Source: JAJPKK01 sp963807015 (GTDB lineage Bacteria > Pseudomonadota > Alphaproteobacteria > Rhizobiales > Xanthobacteraceae). Taken from it: DNA of 64,000 bases. The position numbers and the translations under genes are program-made. Positions 26,185 through 36,238 of this stretch are shown here, in pieces (within the stretch, counting starts at the first letter, position 1; each line of letters starts with the position of its first letter). The notes under the pieces are model-generated. The model ran no database searches. It was not told the DNA's origin and was given only the letters and a program-made list of their open reading frames with translations. The stretch is taken from assembly GCA_963807015.1 (NCBI GenBank), contig CAWEAS010000034.1, forward strand, positions 496,001-560,000. The letters run 5' to 3'.

Positions 26185-26499
26185 ATGAAGTTTCGTCCGC
26201 TTCACGATCGTGTCGTCGTCAAGCGCATCGATGCCGAAGAGAAGACTGCCGGCGGCATCATCATTCCCGATACTGCCAAGGAAAAGCCGTCTCAGGGCGA
26301 AGTCATCGCCGTCGGGCCGGGTGGCCGCGACGAGGCCGGCAAGCTCGTTCCGCTCGATGTGAAAACGGGCAATCGGATCCTGTTCGGCAAGTGGTCGGGC
26401 ACCGAGGTGAAGATCGACGGCGTCGAATACCTGATCATGAAGGAAAGCGACATCATGGGCGTCCTGGAGGACGTGCAAATCAAAAAGAAGGCCGCCTGA
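26185..26499 (+). CDS. groES: Co-chaperonin GroES
   Basis: A 104-residue GroES: MKFRPLHDRVVVKRIDAEEK, the mobile loop EKTAGGIIIPDTAKEKP, and GKWSGTEVKIDGVEYLIMKE. The heptameric lid caps GroEL and encloses the client protein. The ATG has AGGAGG seven bases upstream. It is the first gene of the groESL operon, downstream of the CIRCE operators, with 105 bases before groL. Confidence 0.98.
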   Translation: MKFRPLHDRVVVKRIDAEEKTAGGIIIPDTAKEKPSQGEVIAVGPGGRDEAGKLVPLDVKTGNRILFGKWSGTEVKIDGVEYLIMKESDIMGVLEDVQIKKKAA

Positions 26500-26604
26500 C
26501 GGAGCCTTTCCCTCAAAGCAGCCCGACGGAATGAAGGCGGACTTCAGGTCGCGCCGCACCTCGGGCCATAGCAGAACGCAAAATCTCTCAGGAGACATGA
26601 AAAC

Positions 26605-28239
<1,635 letters not shown>

Positions 28240-28269
28240 TCGACGGACGACAGGAACCAACGCAAACAG

Positions 28270-28305
28270 AGGCCCGGGCGCAAGCCCGGGCCTTTGGCGT
28301 TTTTT
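28270..28305 (+). terminator. Rho-independent terminator of groESL
   Basis: A 10-base perfect stem AGGCCCGGGC/GCCCGGGCCT closes on a GCAA tetraloop and is followed within six bases by a run of six T. It lies 31 bases after the groL stop. Confidence 0.93.
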
Positions 28306-28373
28306 CGGGCGTCTCCTGCAACGCTTCTTGTGATCAGTGGGTTGGGCTATAAGTACCCTATGGTGAGGCCGAC

Positions 28374-28931
28374 ATGAATATTCAGCCCAACCTGCGCCTG
28401 GACAAAGCCGCGTTCATTAAATGGAGCGCGACTGCGGAGGAACGCTATGAGCTTGTCGGAGGACGCGTCGCGATGATGACTCGTCCATCACGAGCTCATG
28501 CAATAATCGTCCCCAACCTTGCCGTTCTGTTGCGCGGCTGCTTCGACAGGACACAATGGGTCGTCGTGATGGAGTTCGGACTGGATGCCGGACCCGAGAC
28601 GGTGCGCTATCCCGATGTCGTGGTCGATCGCGTCGGCGGACGTCGCAAAGATTACACAGCCATCGCTCCAATTCTTCTTGCCGAAGTACTTTCGCCGTCC
28701 AGCGTCGATGTCGATCTTGGTGACAAAGTTGCAGAGTACATGCAGCTTCCGGGTCTGCAGGCATACATCGTCTTGTCGCAGGACGAGCCGAAGGCGTGGG
28801 TATATGCGCGGTCGGCAGCGAAGTTCGCAGGACCAACGGTCATCGCCGGCACGGATGCTGTCGTCCAGATTGATGCGCTCGGTCTTGCACTACCGATGGC
28901 CGATATCTACGCGGGAATAGGAGACGATTGA
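28374..28931 (+). CDS. Uma2-family (DUF820) restriction-endonuclease-fold protein
   Basis: A 185-residue protein of the Uma2 type. It has the opening FIKWSATAEERYELVGGRV, then AVLLRGCFD, the acidic RYPDVVVDR, PILLAEVLSPSSVDVDLGDK with the glutamate and lysine of a PD-(D/E)XK site, and AEYMQLPGLQAYIVLSQDEP. Such proteins are very common in cyanobacteria and scattered in other phyla; their targets are unknown. GAGG precedes the ATG. It stands between two terminators as a single-gene unit, possibly acquired by transfer. Confidence 0.87.
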   Translation: MNIQPNLRLDKAAFIKWSATAEERYELVGGRVAMMTRPSRAHAIIVPNLAVLLRGCFDRTQWVVVMEFGLDAGPETVRYPDVVVDRVGGRRKDYTAIAPILLAEVLSPSSVDVDLGDKVAEYMQLPGLQAYIVLSQDEPKAWVYARSAAKFAGPTVIAGTDAVVQIDALGLALPMADIYAGIGDD

Positions 28932-28951
28932 AAGTAACCTGAGCATGCACG

Positions 28952-28983
28952 AAGGGCCGCCCGTAGGCGGCCCTTCTTTTTTG
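28952..28983 (+). terminator. Rho-independent terminator of the Uma2 gene
   Basis: A 10-base perfect stem AAGGGCCGCC/GGCGGCCCTT on a CGTA loop is followed by CTTTTTTG. It lies 20 bases after the Uma2 stop and could also mark the end of the convergent slipin transcript. Confidence 0.92.
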
Positions 28984-29018
28984 TCTCAACATCGGCGCTC
29001 GCAGAACCACGTTCCGCG

Positions 29019-30170
29019 TCACATCGCCTCTGGCGCCTTCAGGCGCACCAGCCGCGTCAACAGCGCGTCGAGGCCCGCGCCGTCGCCGGCGTGGAGATCG
29101 ATGCGGCCGACCTTCTCGACCAGCCGCTCGAGGGACTCCAGCTCCTTGAGACGCAGGAGCAGCGGGTTGTCCTCCATCAACTTCGCGGTGTTGAGGAGCG
29201 AACGCGTTGCCGCGGTCTCCTCCTGGCGGCGGATCAGGTTGGCCTTAGCCGTCCGCTCCGCCTCCACCACCTTGTTGACGAGGTCACGCACCTCGCCCGG
29301 CAGGATCACGTCCTTGATGCCGAGCTCAGTCACCTCGACGCCGGTGTCGACGAGGCGCTCGCGCACATAGGCGCGCAGCTCCGCATCGAGCGCGCCCTTG
29401 GCCGACAGCACCTCGTCGAGCGAGCGTGCCGCGACGGCCTCCCGGATCGCGAACTGCACGAGCCGGTAGAGCCAGGCGTCAACGTCGGTCACCGCGGACA
29501 CCGCAAGCTCCGGATCAACGATCCGGCGCAGCGCCGTCAGGGTGACCCGCAGCGCGATGCGGTCCTTGGTCAGCATCTCCTGCGCCGTGATCTCGACCGC
29601 CTGCGGACGCAGGTCGAGGCGCTTGACCTCGACCTTGCGGTCGACGACCCAGAACGAGTGCCGACCCGGCGCGAGACGCTCGATGAAGCGACCCTCGACG
29701 TTGAGCAGGCCCGCCTCGTGGTTCTCGACCACGACCTCGGTCAGGTAGGCGTTACGCTCGCGGCCCACCATCTTGAGGTGACGCGGCTCAGCCTTCGGGG
29801 ACGCAGCCGCATCGATGCGCTCGACATCGATCTTGGTTGCGACCTTCCAGAAGACGCGCGTGGTCCACGGACCCATCAGGTGCACCGGCCGGCCATCGTA
29901 GCTCACGACGGCAAGCTCACCCGACTTGGTCTCGACCGCCTCGAACAAAGCTGCGGCGAGATCCGGACGCGCAGCCTTGAGCACGGCGTAGCGGTCCGCC
30001 GGGAACTCCGCCCGCACGACGTTGAAGATCTCGGCCGTGAGTTCACGCGCCGGATCGAACAGACGGTGGCGGCCGGGATCGAGCACCTGCTCGAGCCGGC
30101 CGTTGCGCAGCAGGAGGGCGCGCTCGCCGTCCTTCACCGTCACGCGCAACACCAACAGAGACCGGTTCAC
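29019..30170 (-). CDS. Slipin-type SPFH/Band 7 protein
   Basis: A 383-residue protein. The central SPFH part (residues about 145-310) reads LNVEGRFIERLAPGRHSFWV, KDRIALRVTLTALRRIVDPE, AIREAVAARSLDEVLSAKGA and GIKDVILPGEVRDLVNKVVE, typical of stomatin/slipin proteins. The N-terminal 60 residues (DGERALLLRNGRLEQVLDPG) look like a degenerate duplicate of the SPFH start. No N-terminal membrane segment is visible, unlike most stomatins. SPFH proteins form membrane-associated oligomers; the partner of this one, usually an NfeD protease, is not encoded nearby. Confidence 0.87.
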   Translation of the reverse strand: MNRSLLVLRVTVKDGERALLLRNGRLEQVLDPGRHRLFDPARELTAEIFNVVRAEFPADRYAVLKAARPDLAAALFEAVETKSGELAVVSYDGRPVHLMGPWTTRVFWKVATKIDVERIDAAASPKAEPRHLKMVGRERNAYLTEVVVENHEAGLLNVEGRFIERLAPGRHSFWVVDRKVEVKRLDLRPQAVEITAQEMLTKDRIALRVTLTALRRIVDPELAVSAVTDVDAWLYRLVQFAIREAVAARSLDEVLSAKGALDAELRAYVRERLVDTGVEVTELGIKDVILPGEVRDLVNKVVEAERTAKANLIRRQEETAATRSLLNTAKLMEDNPLLLRLKELESLERLVEKVGRIDLHAGDGAGLDALLTRLVRLKAPEAM

Positions 30171-30504
30171 GGCACTTACTCCTTGTCATAGCCGCCGGCA
30201 CCACGCCGGACGGGTCGTTTTTCGCCAGCGGGCAGTGAGTTCCGGGCGCGACTTCCCGCGAGAACAGCGGGCCGAAGCTTGAGCCGGCGCAGTCATCCGG
30301 GCGCACGCGCACGGGTCCGCGCGCGCGAACGCACGCGGTCGGCGGCGAACCCGGCGTCTGCGCAGGCGATATCCGCCTCGGCGCATGGCCGATCTCACGG
30401 TGTGACGATTCGGGACGAAAGGTTTTTAAGCCAAACGACCGGACCGCGACTGAAGCACGCGCCCGGTCCCCTTGAGGAGGTTCAGCTTTGGCAGCTTAAC
30501 CGGC
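30171..30504. other. Gap with no recognisable gene
   Basis: This 334-base stretch between the slipin start and the tRNA-Thr 3' end holds only short arginine-rich frames that look like noise. It should contain the slipin promoter. Confidence 0.45.
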
Positions 30505-30580
30505 TGGTGCTAGGAACGGGATTTGAACCCGCCACCCGATGAGTACCAATCATCTGCTCTAACCACTGAGCTATCCTGGC
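30505..30580 (-). tRNA. tRNA-Thr (anticodon GGU), CCA encoded
   Basis: The reverse strand gives a standard 76-base tRNA: acceptor GCCAGGA with TCCTAGC, D-arm GCTC-AGTGGTTA-GAGC, anticodon arm GATGA-TTGGTAC-TCATC (anticodon GGT), T-arm GCGGG-TTCAAAT-CCCGT, discriminator A and encoded CCA. The third acceptor pair is a C-A mismatch; all other stems pair. The anticodon identifies threonine. Confidence 0.93.
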
Positions 30581-31065
30581 GATGAGAACCGTACAGTTTC
30601 CTGTAGCGGCTCGAGGTCTCCGTACGGCGGAACACGGTACTGCAGAGCAGCCCGCGCCAGTCGGGACTAAAAGCCCAAACACAAGACCGCGCGAAGGACG
30701 CGGCTTATGACGGAAAACAAGTTCCCGCGCAAGTGAAACTCTGGCCATCATTGTAAAATCGACAGAAATGAAATGATGGCCGAGGAAATTCGCGCGCGTC
30801 ATGTCGCAATGGCGCGGCGGAAGAAAACTTTCTTGCGCGGATCAATGTGGAACAGGTTGCGCGCATCGATGCGGACAGCAATGGTCTGAAAACGCGAACG
30901 ACCACGAATCCGAGTGGTGCGCTTACATCCGGCGTCACACACTCAAAATCGTGGTCGCAAGACAAGCGCGCCAGTCGGCGTCAAGCTCGTCCAATGCCAA
31001 ATATGGAAGTAAACTCTGGCGTTTTCAAGACAACGAAGGTGCCGTTCGCCGACCGGAACAAACCG
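30581..31065. other. Gap with no recognisable gene
   Basis: About 485 bases between tRNA-Thr and the DUF72 gene. Frames on both strands are short or merge into the DUF72 frame without a conserved N-terminus. No repeat or terminator stands out. Confidence 0.4.
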
Positions 31066-31875
31066 ATGACTGATCAATCCATCAATCACATCCATGTCGG
31101 TATCGGCGGCTGGACGTTCGCGCCGTGGCGCGGCGTGTTCTATCCGAAGGGATTGCCGCAGGCGCAGGAGCTGAGCTACGCCGCGAACCACCTCACATCG
31201 ATCGAGATCAATGGGACGTTCTATCGCACGCAGACGCCCGCGACGTTTCGCAAATGGGCGTCGGAGGTTCCCGACGGATTCGTCTTCGCGGTAAAAGGGC
31301 ATCAGCGAGTAACCCATCGCCGCGAACTCAAGGACGCGCGCGAATTGATCGATCATTTCCTCAATTCGGGGGTGCTCGAACTCGGCGACCGTCTCGGTCC
31401 CCTGCTCTGGCAATTTCCGCCCTACAAGAAATTCGACGCGTCGGACTTCGGCAGCTTTCTCGAACAGTTGCCCAAGGAATTCGGCGGGCGTCAGCTGCGG
31501 CACGTCGTCGAGGTGCGCCACAACAGCTTCCTCGTGCCGGAATTCGTTCACCTGCTGCGCCAGTTTGAAACCGCGGTGGTGTTCAGCGAGCACGAGACCT
31601 ATCCCGCCATCGCCGACGTGACCGCGGACTTTCTGTACCTGCGTCTGCAAAAGGCCGACGATTCCGTCGAAACCGGCTATCCGCCGAAAGCGATCGCCGA
31701 GTGGGCTGCACGCCTGAAATCCTGGCTCGACGGCCGCACTCCCGCCGACCTGCCCCATCTCGAAAAGACGAAGTCGAAGACAAAGCTGCGGGATATTTTC
31801 GCCTACTTCATCCATGAGGGTAAAGTCCGTGCGCCCGCAGCCGCGATGGCGCTGATCGAGAAGCTGAAATCGTGA
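31066..31875 (+). CDS. DUF72 domain protein
   Basis: A 269-residue TIM-barrel-like DUF72 protein: HVGIGGWTFAPWRGVFYPKG at the start, SIEINGTFYRTQTPATFRKW, GFVFAVKGHQRVTH, LGPLLWQFPPYKKFD and HVVEVRHNSF. The family is widespread and its reaction is unknown, though the fold resembles endonuclease IV and sugar isomerases. The ATG at 31066 was chosen because homology begins a few residues later; the longer frame adds 73 unlike residues. Its stop overlaps the start of the DUF488 gene (GTGA), so the pair is coupled. Confidence 0.9.
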   Translation: MTDQSINHIHVGIGGWTFAPWRGVFYPKGLPQAQELSYAANHLTSIEINGTFYRTQTPATFRKWASEVPDGFVFAVKGHQRVTHRRELKDARELIDHFLNSGVLELGDRLGPLLWQFPPYKKFDASDFGSFLEQLPKEFGGRQLRHVVEVRHNSFLVPEFVHLLRQFETAVVFSEHETYPAIADVTADFLYLRLQKADDSVETGYPPKAIAEWAARLKSWLDGRTPADLPHLEKTKSKTKLRDIFAYFIHEGKVRAPAAAMALIEKLKS

Positions 31876-32327
31876 AACCGCTCTGCACCATCGGCTATGA
31901 GCAATCGACGCCGAGCGCCTTCTTCGACGCGCTCGCCGCAGCGAAGGTCGGAACCGTGGTCGACGTGCGCGCGGTCGCCGCGTCACGGAGGCCCGGGTTT
32001 TCCAAGCGCCAGCTCGCGGCCGGCCTTGATGAGCACGGTATCGGCTATGTTCATCTCCAGAAGCTCGGCACGCCCAAGGAAGGCCGGCTCGCGGCACGCA
32101 GCGGACACGCGGAGACGATGTTGCGTATCTACGAGCACCATCTCGCGACGCCGGACGCTGCGCGCGAACTCGATGAATTGACGGCACTCGCGTCAAAAGC
32201 CGGTCGACCGCTCTGCCTGTTGTGCTATGAGCGCGACCCGGCCCACTGCCACCGCCAACGTCTGGCGGAGGAGCTTCATTCGCGCCTCGGCATCAAGGTC
32301 GATAATTTGTTCTGCGCGCCGGTCTAA
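31872..32327 (+). CDS. DUF488 domain protein
   Basis: A 151-residue DUF488 protein. It opens VKPLCTIGYEQSTPSAFFDA, then VVDVRAVAASRRPGFSKRQL, YVHLQKLGTPKEG, and the cysteine motif LCLLCYERDPAHCHRQRLAE that typifies the family. The function is unknown; DUF488 and DUF72 genes are often neighbours, as here. The GTG start overlaps the upstream stop by four bases. Confidence 0.9.
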   Translation: MKPLCTIGYEQSTPSAFFDALAAAKVGTVVDVRAVAASRRPGFSKRQLAAGLDEHGIGYVHLQKLGTPKEGRLAARSGHAETMLRIYEHHLATPDAARELDELTALASKAGRPLCLLCYERDPAHCHRQRLAEELHSRLGIKVDNLFCAPV

Positions 32328-32359
32328 CCGCGTGCGCATCGACCGTTCCAGCAGGTGCC

Positions 32360-33499
32360 ATGGCCTTTTTTCGCAACGACACCGTCAACCTGCTCAATCT
32401 GCATTATGGCATCCATGCGCTGGCGCTGAGCGGTGGCGGCGCCTTCTTCACCGCATTCCTGCTGCGCGCCGGCGTGCCCGTGCCGGTCGTGCTCGCTGCA
32501 ATTGCCCTGATCGTTGCCGGTCGGTTCATAATCCGGCCTCTCATCCTTCCGCCGGCCAAACGCTGGGGGCTGCGGCCGCTGGTGATCGCCGGCACGGTGA
32601 TGACCGGCCTGCAATATCCCTTGCTGGCGGAGGTGCATGGCGTCGGCTGGCAGCTGTGGGCGCTGTGCGCGATCTCGTCGGTCGGCGATACCGTCTATTG
32701 GACTTGCTACCACGCCTACTTCGCTTCGCTCGGCGATGCCGTTCATCGCGGTCACCAGATCGGCGCGCGCGAGGCGATCGCCGCGGTCGTGGGGATCGTC
32801 GGCCCCCTCGCCACCGGCTGGGCGTTGACGACACTCGGGCCGCGGGCCGCGTTTGACGCCACCGCAGTGGTGCTGCTGCTTGCTGCGCTCCCGATCTTCG
32901 GCACGCCGAATGTCGCGGTCGTCGACGGCGTGCCCGGGGCCATCCGCGCCGCGCTTCCCGGCATATTGATGTTCGCCGCCGACGGCTGGATCGCGGCGGG
33001 CTTTTACTTTGTCTGGCAGATGGCGCTGTTCCTTGCGCTCGGTGAGAGCTTCAGCGCCTATGGCGGCGCCGTAGCGCTCGCTGCGTTGGTGGGAGCGGTG
33101 AGCGGGCTCTTGCTCGGCCGATTTATCGATGCCGGCCATGGCCGGCGCGCCGTGTGGCTCGCCATCGGTTCACTCGCTCTTGTCACCTGTCTTCGCGCGG
33201 CGAGTTGGGACGATCCGATGTATGCCGTCGTCGCCAATGCCCTCGGGGCCTTCGCCTCTGCCCTCTACATCCCAACGCTAATGACCGCGGTCTACAATCA
33301 GGCGAAAGTTTCGCCGTGCGTGTTGCGCTTTCACATCGCCACCGAGGGAGGATGGGATGCCGGTTGTGCAGCCGCATGTATCACCACCGCGGCCCTGCTG
33401 GCGATCGGTGCACCCATCTGGGTCGGAATCGTGCTGTCGCTTCTTGGCTGCGCGGCGAGCTTCACGCTGTTGCGGCGCTATTACAAATCGTCGCGCTGA
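32360..33499 (+). CDS. Major facilitator superfamily transporter
   Basis: A 379-residue membrane protein with about twelve hydrophobic segments, shorter than average for MFS. It starts MAFFRNDTVNLLNLHYGIHA and has a cytoplasmic-loop-like RPLILPPAKRWGLRPLVIAG and a second-half equivalent GRFIDAGHGRRAVWLAIG. The substrate is not predictable. It begins 32 bases after the DUF488 gene on the same strand and is followed by a palindromic repeat. Confidence 0.82.
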   Translation: MAFFRNDTVNLLNLHYGIHALALSGGGAFFTAFLLRAGVPVPVVLAAIALIVAGRFIIRPLILPPAKRWGLRPLVIAGTVMTGLQYPLLAEVHGVGWQLWALCAISSVGDTVYWTCYHAYFASLGDAVHRGHQIGAREAIAAVVGIVGPLATGWALTTLGPRAAFDATAVVLLLAALPIFGTPNVAVVDGVPGAIRAALPGILMFAADGWIAAGFYFVWQMALFLALGESFSAYGGAVALAALVGAVSGLLLGRFIDAGHGRRAVWLAIGSLALVTCLRAASWDDPMYAVVANALGAFASALYIPTLMTAVYNQAKVSPCVLRFHIATEGGWDAGCAAACITTAALLAIGAPIWVGIVLSLLGCAASFTLLRRYYKSSR

Positions 33500-33502
33500 G
33501 AT

Positions 33503-33593
33503 CGTAGCCCGGATGGAGCGCAGCGAAATCCGGGAGGGACTTTGCGATCGGCACGGCAGTTCCCAGATTTCGCTACGCTCCATCCGGGCTACG
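33503..33593. repeat. Palindromic repeat, GTAGCCCGGATGGAGC type
   Basis: The ends CGTAGCCCGGATGGAGCG and its inversion CGCTCCATCCGGGCTACG form about 32-base imperfect arms around a 25-base middle. It lies between two convergent MFS genes, 3-10 bases from each stop, so it may serve as a two-way transcript end. Confidence 0.88.
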
Positions 33594-33603
33594 GCCGCGG
33601 TCT

Positions 33604-34890
33604 CTACTCCGCCGGCATTGCGGCGCGGCGGTGCGCCATCTCGGCGCCGTTGACGGCAGCCGCCATGCCGTAGACGCCGGCCATCATAGTGAAGCCGGTG
33701 AGCGCGATTGCGGCGAGCACGAGATCGAAGCCGCCGCGGCCGTAAAGTTGCGCGATCAACTGCACCGCGATGCCGGCCGAAATGAAGGTGAGGAAGTAGC
33801 GCACCGCGTAGACCCGGCCGCGCCACGCATCCGCGGTATATCGCGCGATCACGATGTCGCCGACCGTCACCTGGGCGTAGATCGCGCCGACGGCGACGGC
33901 GAGCGACACAATGAGAGCCGTTCCGCTCGCATGCCAAGTCCACAACAGGCTCGCAAATTGGACGGTGGCAACGCCGGCGAACAGGAAATGCGCCGGCACC
34001 CGCTCGAGCAACCTCCCCATCGTGAGTTGTGACAGTGCACCGCAGAGAAAGATGCCGGTAGCGAGCCAGCCCACCACGACAAGGGGAATGCCGTCGCCGA
34101 CGCGCTCGTCGATGAGCTTCGGCAATGCGATCAGCGCGGTGTTGAAGGTGAGGCCGCCGGCCAGCGAAATCGCAATGTAGCAGGCGAACATCACGATGGC
34201 CGCGAGCGGCGACAGCACGACGTCGGCGGTGGTCTTGCGTTTGCCGATGTGATGGCTATCGTCGGCAACCAACGCGAGATAGGCAACGCCCGTCGCGAGA
34301 CAGATCACCGCCGGCACCAGGAAGGCGGCGCGCCAGTCGATCCATGCCGCGAGCGTCGTCGAAATGCCCGCCGCAAGCGTGACGCCGAAATTGCCGCAGA
34401 CGCCGTTGAAAGCGAGCGTTCGCGGGCGCATTTTCGACACGTCGATCAGCATCGCCATGCCGACAGGATGATAGATCGCAGCAAAAGTGCCGATGAAGAA
34501 CATGGCAACAGCAAGCGATGCCGGTGACGGCGCGAGGCCCGCGCCAATGAGCGAAACGCCGCAGCCGAAATAGAATACCGCCATCATGTTGCGCCGGCTC
34601 CAGCGATCGGCGAGCCAGCCGGCCGGAATCGAGAACACGCCGAACGCCACGAACGCCGCGGTCGAAAGTGCGATCAGCTCCGCGTAAGGCCGCTGATACA
34701 CGACCTGCAACCCGATCACGATCGCGGGAAAGATGAGCAGCACGAAGTGATCGATCGCATGGGCGAAATTGAGAAACGCGATCGTGCGTCGCCGTGTCGC
34801 TTCCGTCGGCGGAGCTAAGACGCCATCATTTTTCCCCTCCCCCGCCTGCGCAGGGGTGTCCGGGGAATGATTCATTGTGACGCGGTGCAT
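33604..34890 (-). CDS. MFS transporter with IS-supplied start codon
   Basis: A 428-residue MFS protein with twelve hydrophobic segments and GWLADRWSRRNMMAVFYFG between helices 2 and 3. Clear family similarity begins at about residue 29 (RRRTIAFLNFAHAIDHFVLL). The first 13 or so residues are encoded by the left end of the IS4-type element, and the next 10 by half of the GC-rich palindrome; there is no in-frame start in the remaining native sequence. The gene is therefore either rescued by a start codon inside the IS or broken at its 5' end. The substrate is unknown. Confidence 0.75.
   Translation of the reverse strand: MHRVTMNHSPDTPAQAGEGKNDGVLAPPTEATRRRTIAFLNFAHAIDHFVLLIFPAIVIGLQVVYQRPYAELIALSTAAFVAFGVFSIPAGWLADRWSRRNMMAVFYFGCGVSLIGAGLAPSPASLAVAMFFIGTFAAIYHPVGMAMLIDVSKMRPRTLAFNGVCGNFGVTLAAGISTTLAAWIDWRAAFLVPAVICLATGVAYLALVADDSHHIGKRKTTADVVLSPLAAIVMFACYIAISLAGGLTFNTALIALPKLIDERVGDGIPLVVVGWLATGIFLCGALSQLTMGRLLERVPAHFLFAGVATVQFASLLWTWHASGTALIVSLAVAVGAIYAQVTVGDIVIARYTADAWRGRVYAVRYFLTFISAGIAVQLIAQLYGRGGFDLVLAAIALTGFTMMAGVYGMAAAVNGAEMAHRRAAMPAE
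34842..34867. repeat. IS left end: 9-bp target duplication plus terminal inverted repeat
   Basis: CCGCCTGCG at 34842-34850 is repeated directly at 36136-36144. It is followed by the inverted repeat CAGGGGTGTCCGGGGAA (34851-34867), which matches the right end at 16 of 17 positions. Confidence 0.88.
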
Positions 34891-36135
34891 GCTCGGCAGA
34901 ATCGGTGCAACCCGATCCTTGCTGGTTGTCGAGACTCAGAAAGGGCCGAGCATGCGCTACCTCGATAGCATCATGGGGACACTGCTTAAACCGATCGATC
35001 GTCGCTGGTTCCAATCTGTTGTGGATCGGCACGGCGCCGACGCCTACGACAAGTCGTTCAAGAGTTGGGATCATCTGGTCGCGCTGATTTTCGCGCAGTT
35101 GAGCCAGATCGACGGCTTGCGTGGGCTTGAGACCGCCTTCAATGCTAACGCCCATCACCACTATCATCTGCATGTCGGTCCGCTTGCGCGCTCGACGTTG
35201 TCGGACGCCAACGGGCGCCGCCCGACCGCGGTCTTTGCCGAAGTCTTTACGATGCTGTCGCAGTCGGCCGATCGGTCGACCCGGCGGGACGGCGCCGAGA
35301 TGGTGCGCGTGATTGACGCCAGCCCTGTTCCGTTGGGCAAGGTGTGCAAATGGGCTAAGTGGAACGGACGTATCCGCGGCATGAAAATGCACGTCGTCTA
35401 TGATCCGCAGGCCGATTGCCCGCGCTGTATCGAGGTCACGGCGGCAACCGTCAACGACGTCGAGGTCGGCCGTAAATTCGCGATCGAGACCGGCGCGACT
35501 TACGTGTTCGACAAGGGCTATTGCCACTTTGGCTGGTGGCAGCGGATCAATGACAGCGGGGCTTTCTTCGTCACCCGGGCCAAGGTCAACACTCGCTTGC
35601 GGATGACCCGGCGCCGGCCGTTGCGAAAGCGGCGCGGCGACGGCTTTAGGATTATCGATGACGCCGAGGTCAGGCTCGTCAGCAAAGGCGATTCGCGGCT
35701 GCCGATGGCGCTGCGCCGCATCAGGCTCAAGCGCGACAATGGCGGCAGCCTGACACTGATCACCAACGACCTCGTGCGCAGCGCGACCGAAATCGGCCAG
35801 TTGTACAAGGCCCGTTGGCAGATTGAGCTGCTGTTTCGCTGGATCAAGCAACATCTCGATATCCGCAAGTTCCTCGGCACGAGCGAAAATGCAATCCGCC
35901 TGCAGATTCTGGCTGCGATGATCGCCTATCTCCTGCTGCGCATCGCCGCGCGCCTGCATCGCCTCACCATCCCCGTCCTTCGCCTCATCGAACTCATTCG
36001 CCAGCGCCTGTTCATGCGAAGGCCGATCGCCGAAATCGACAAGCCCCCTCCCGTCAACCCATCTCGAAACGCTCCAAAATCATCCGATGCCCAACTCGAA
36101 TTCCGCTATGTCTAAAACTTCCCCGGACAGCCCTG
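34851..36135 (+). mobile_element. IS4-family insertion sequence, 1,285 bp
   Basis: The element is bounded by 17-base inverted repeats and flanked by 9-base direct repeats, which fits a complete IS inserted by cut-and-paste. It encodes one intact DDE transposase. Removing it and one target copy joins CCCCTCCCCCGCCTGCG to GGGGAGGGTC, a perfect GC-rich palindrome, so the IS landed in the apex of a repeat hairpin. Both the intact target duplication and the undamaged transposase suggest a recent insertion. Confidence 0.9.
34952..36115 (+). CDS. IS4-family transposase (DUF4372 N-terminus)
   Basis: A 387-residue DDE transposase. It has an N-terminal DNA-binding-type region (RRWFQSVVDRHGADAYDKSF, typical of DUF4372), catalytic Asp122 in RVIDASPVPLG, Asp187 in YVFDKGYCHFGWW, and Glu292 within the IS4 YREK signature (YKARWQIELLFRWIK, residues 285-299). 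All catalytic residues are present. The ATG at 34952 has GGGCCGAG upstream; an in-frame earlier start exists but matches less well. The gene fills most of the element. Confidence 0.93.
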   Translation: MRYLDSIMGTLLKPIDRRWFQSVVDRHGADAYDKSFKSWDHLVALIFAQLSQIDGLRGLETAFNANAHHHYHLHVGPLARSTLSDANGRRPTAVFAEVFTMLSQSADRSTRRDGAEMVRVIDASPVPLGKVCKWAKWNGRIRGMKMHVVYDPQADCPRCIEVTAATVNDVEVGRKFAIETGATYVFDKGYCHFGWWQRINDSGAFFVTRAKVNTRLRMTRRRPLRKRRGDGFRIIDDAEVRLVSKGDSRLPMALRRIRLKRDNGGSLTLITNDLVRSATEIGQLYKARWQIELLFRWIKQHLDIRKFLGTSENAIRLQILAAMIAYLLLRIAARLHRLTIPVLRLIELIRQRLFMRRPIAEIDKPPPVNPSRNAPKSSDAQLEFRYV

Positions 36136-36144
36136 CCGCCTGCG
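36119..36144. repeat. IS right end: terminal inverted repeat plus 9-bp target duplication
   Basis: TTCCCCGGACAGCCCTG at 36119-36135 is the inverted partner of the left end, and CCGCCTGCG at 36136-36144 is the second target copy. The transposase stop lies only 3 bases inside this repeat. Confidence 0.88.
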
Positions 36145-36238
36145 GGGGAGGGTCAGGGAGGGGGTCCGACTCCCCAGTGAGTGCCGTGGAACGGGCCCCC
36201 TCCCTGACCCTCCCCCGCAAGCGGGGGAGGGAAAAAGT
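36136..36238. repeat. GC-rich palindromic repeat, CTTGCGGGGGAGG type (split by the IS)
   Basis: GCGGGGGAGGGTCAGGGAGGGGG is followed by a spacer and then its inversion CCCCCTCCCTGACCCTCCCCC and a hairpin CCCTCCCCCGCAAGCGGGGGAGGG. Its first hairpin was split by the IS; the other half lies at 34831-34850. The copy at 13370 has the same layout. The remaining sequence up to 36454 shows no gene. Confidence 0.85.

Noticed and set aside
30943..32196. A 417-codon open frame on the minus strand
   Set aside because: Antisense to the DUF72 and DUF488 genes and Arg-rich throughout.
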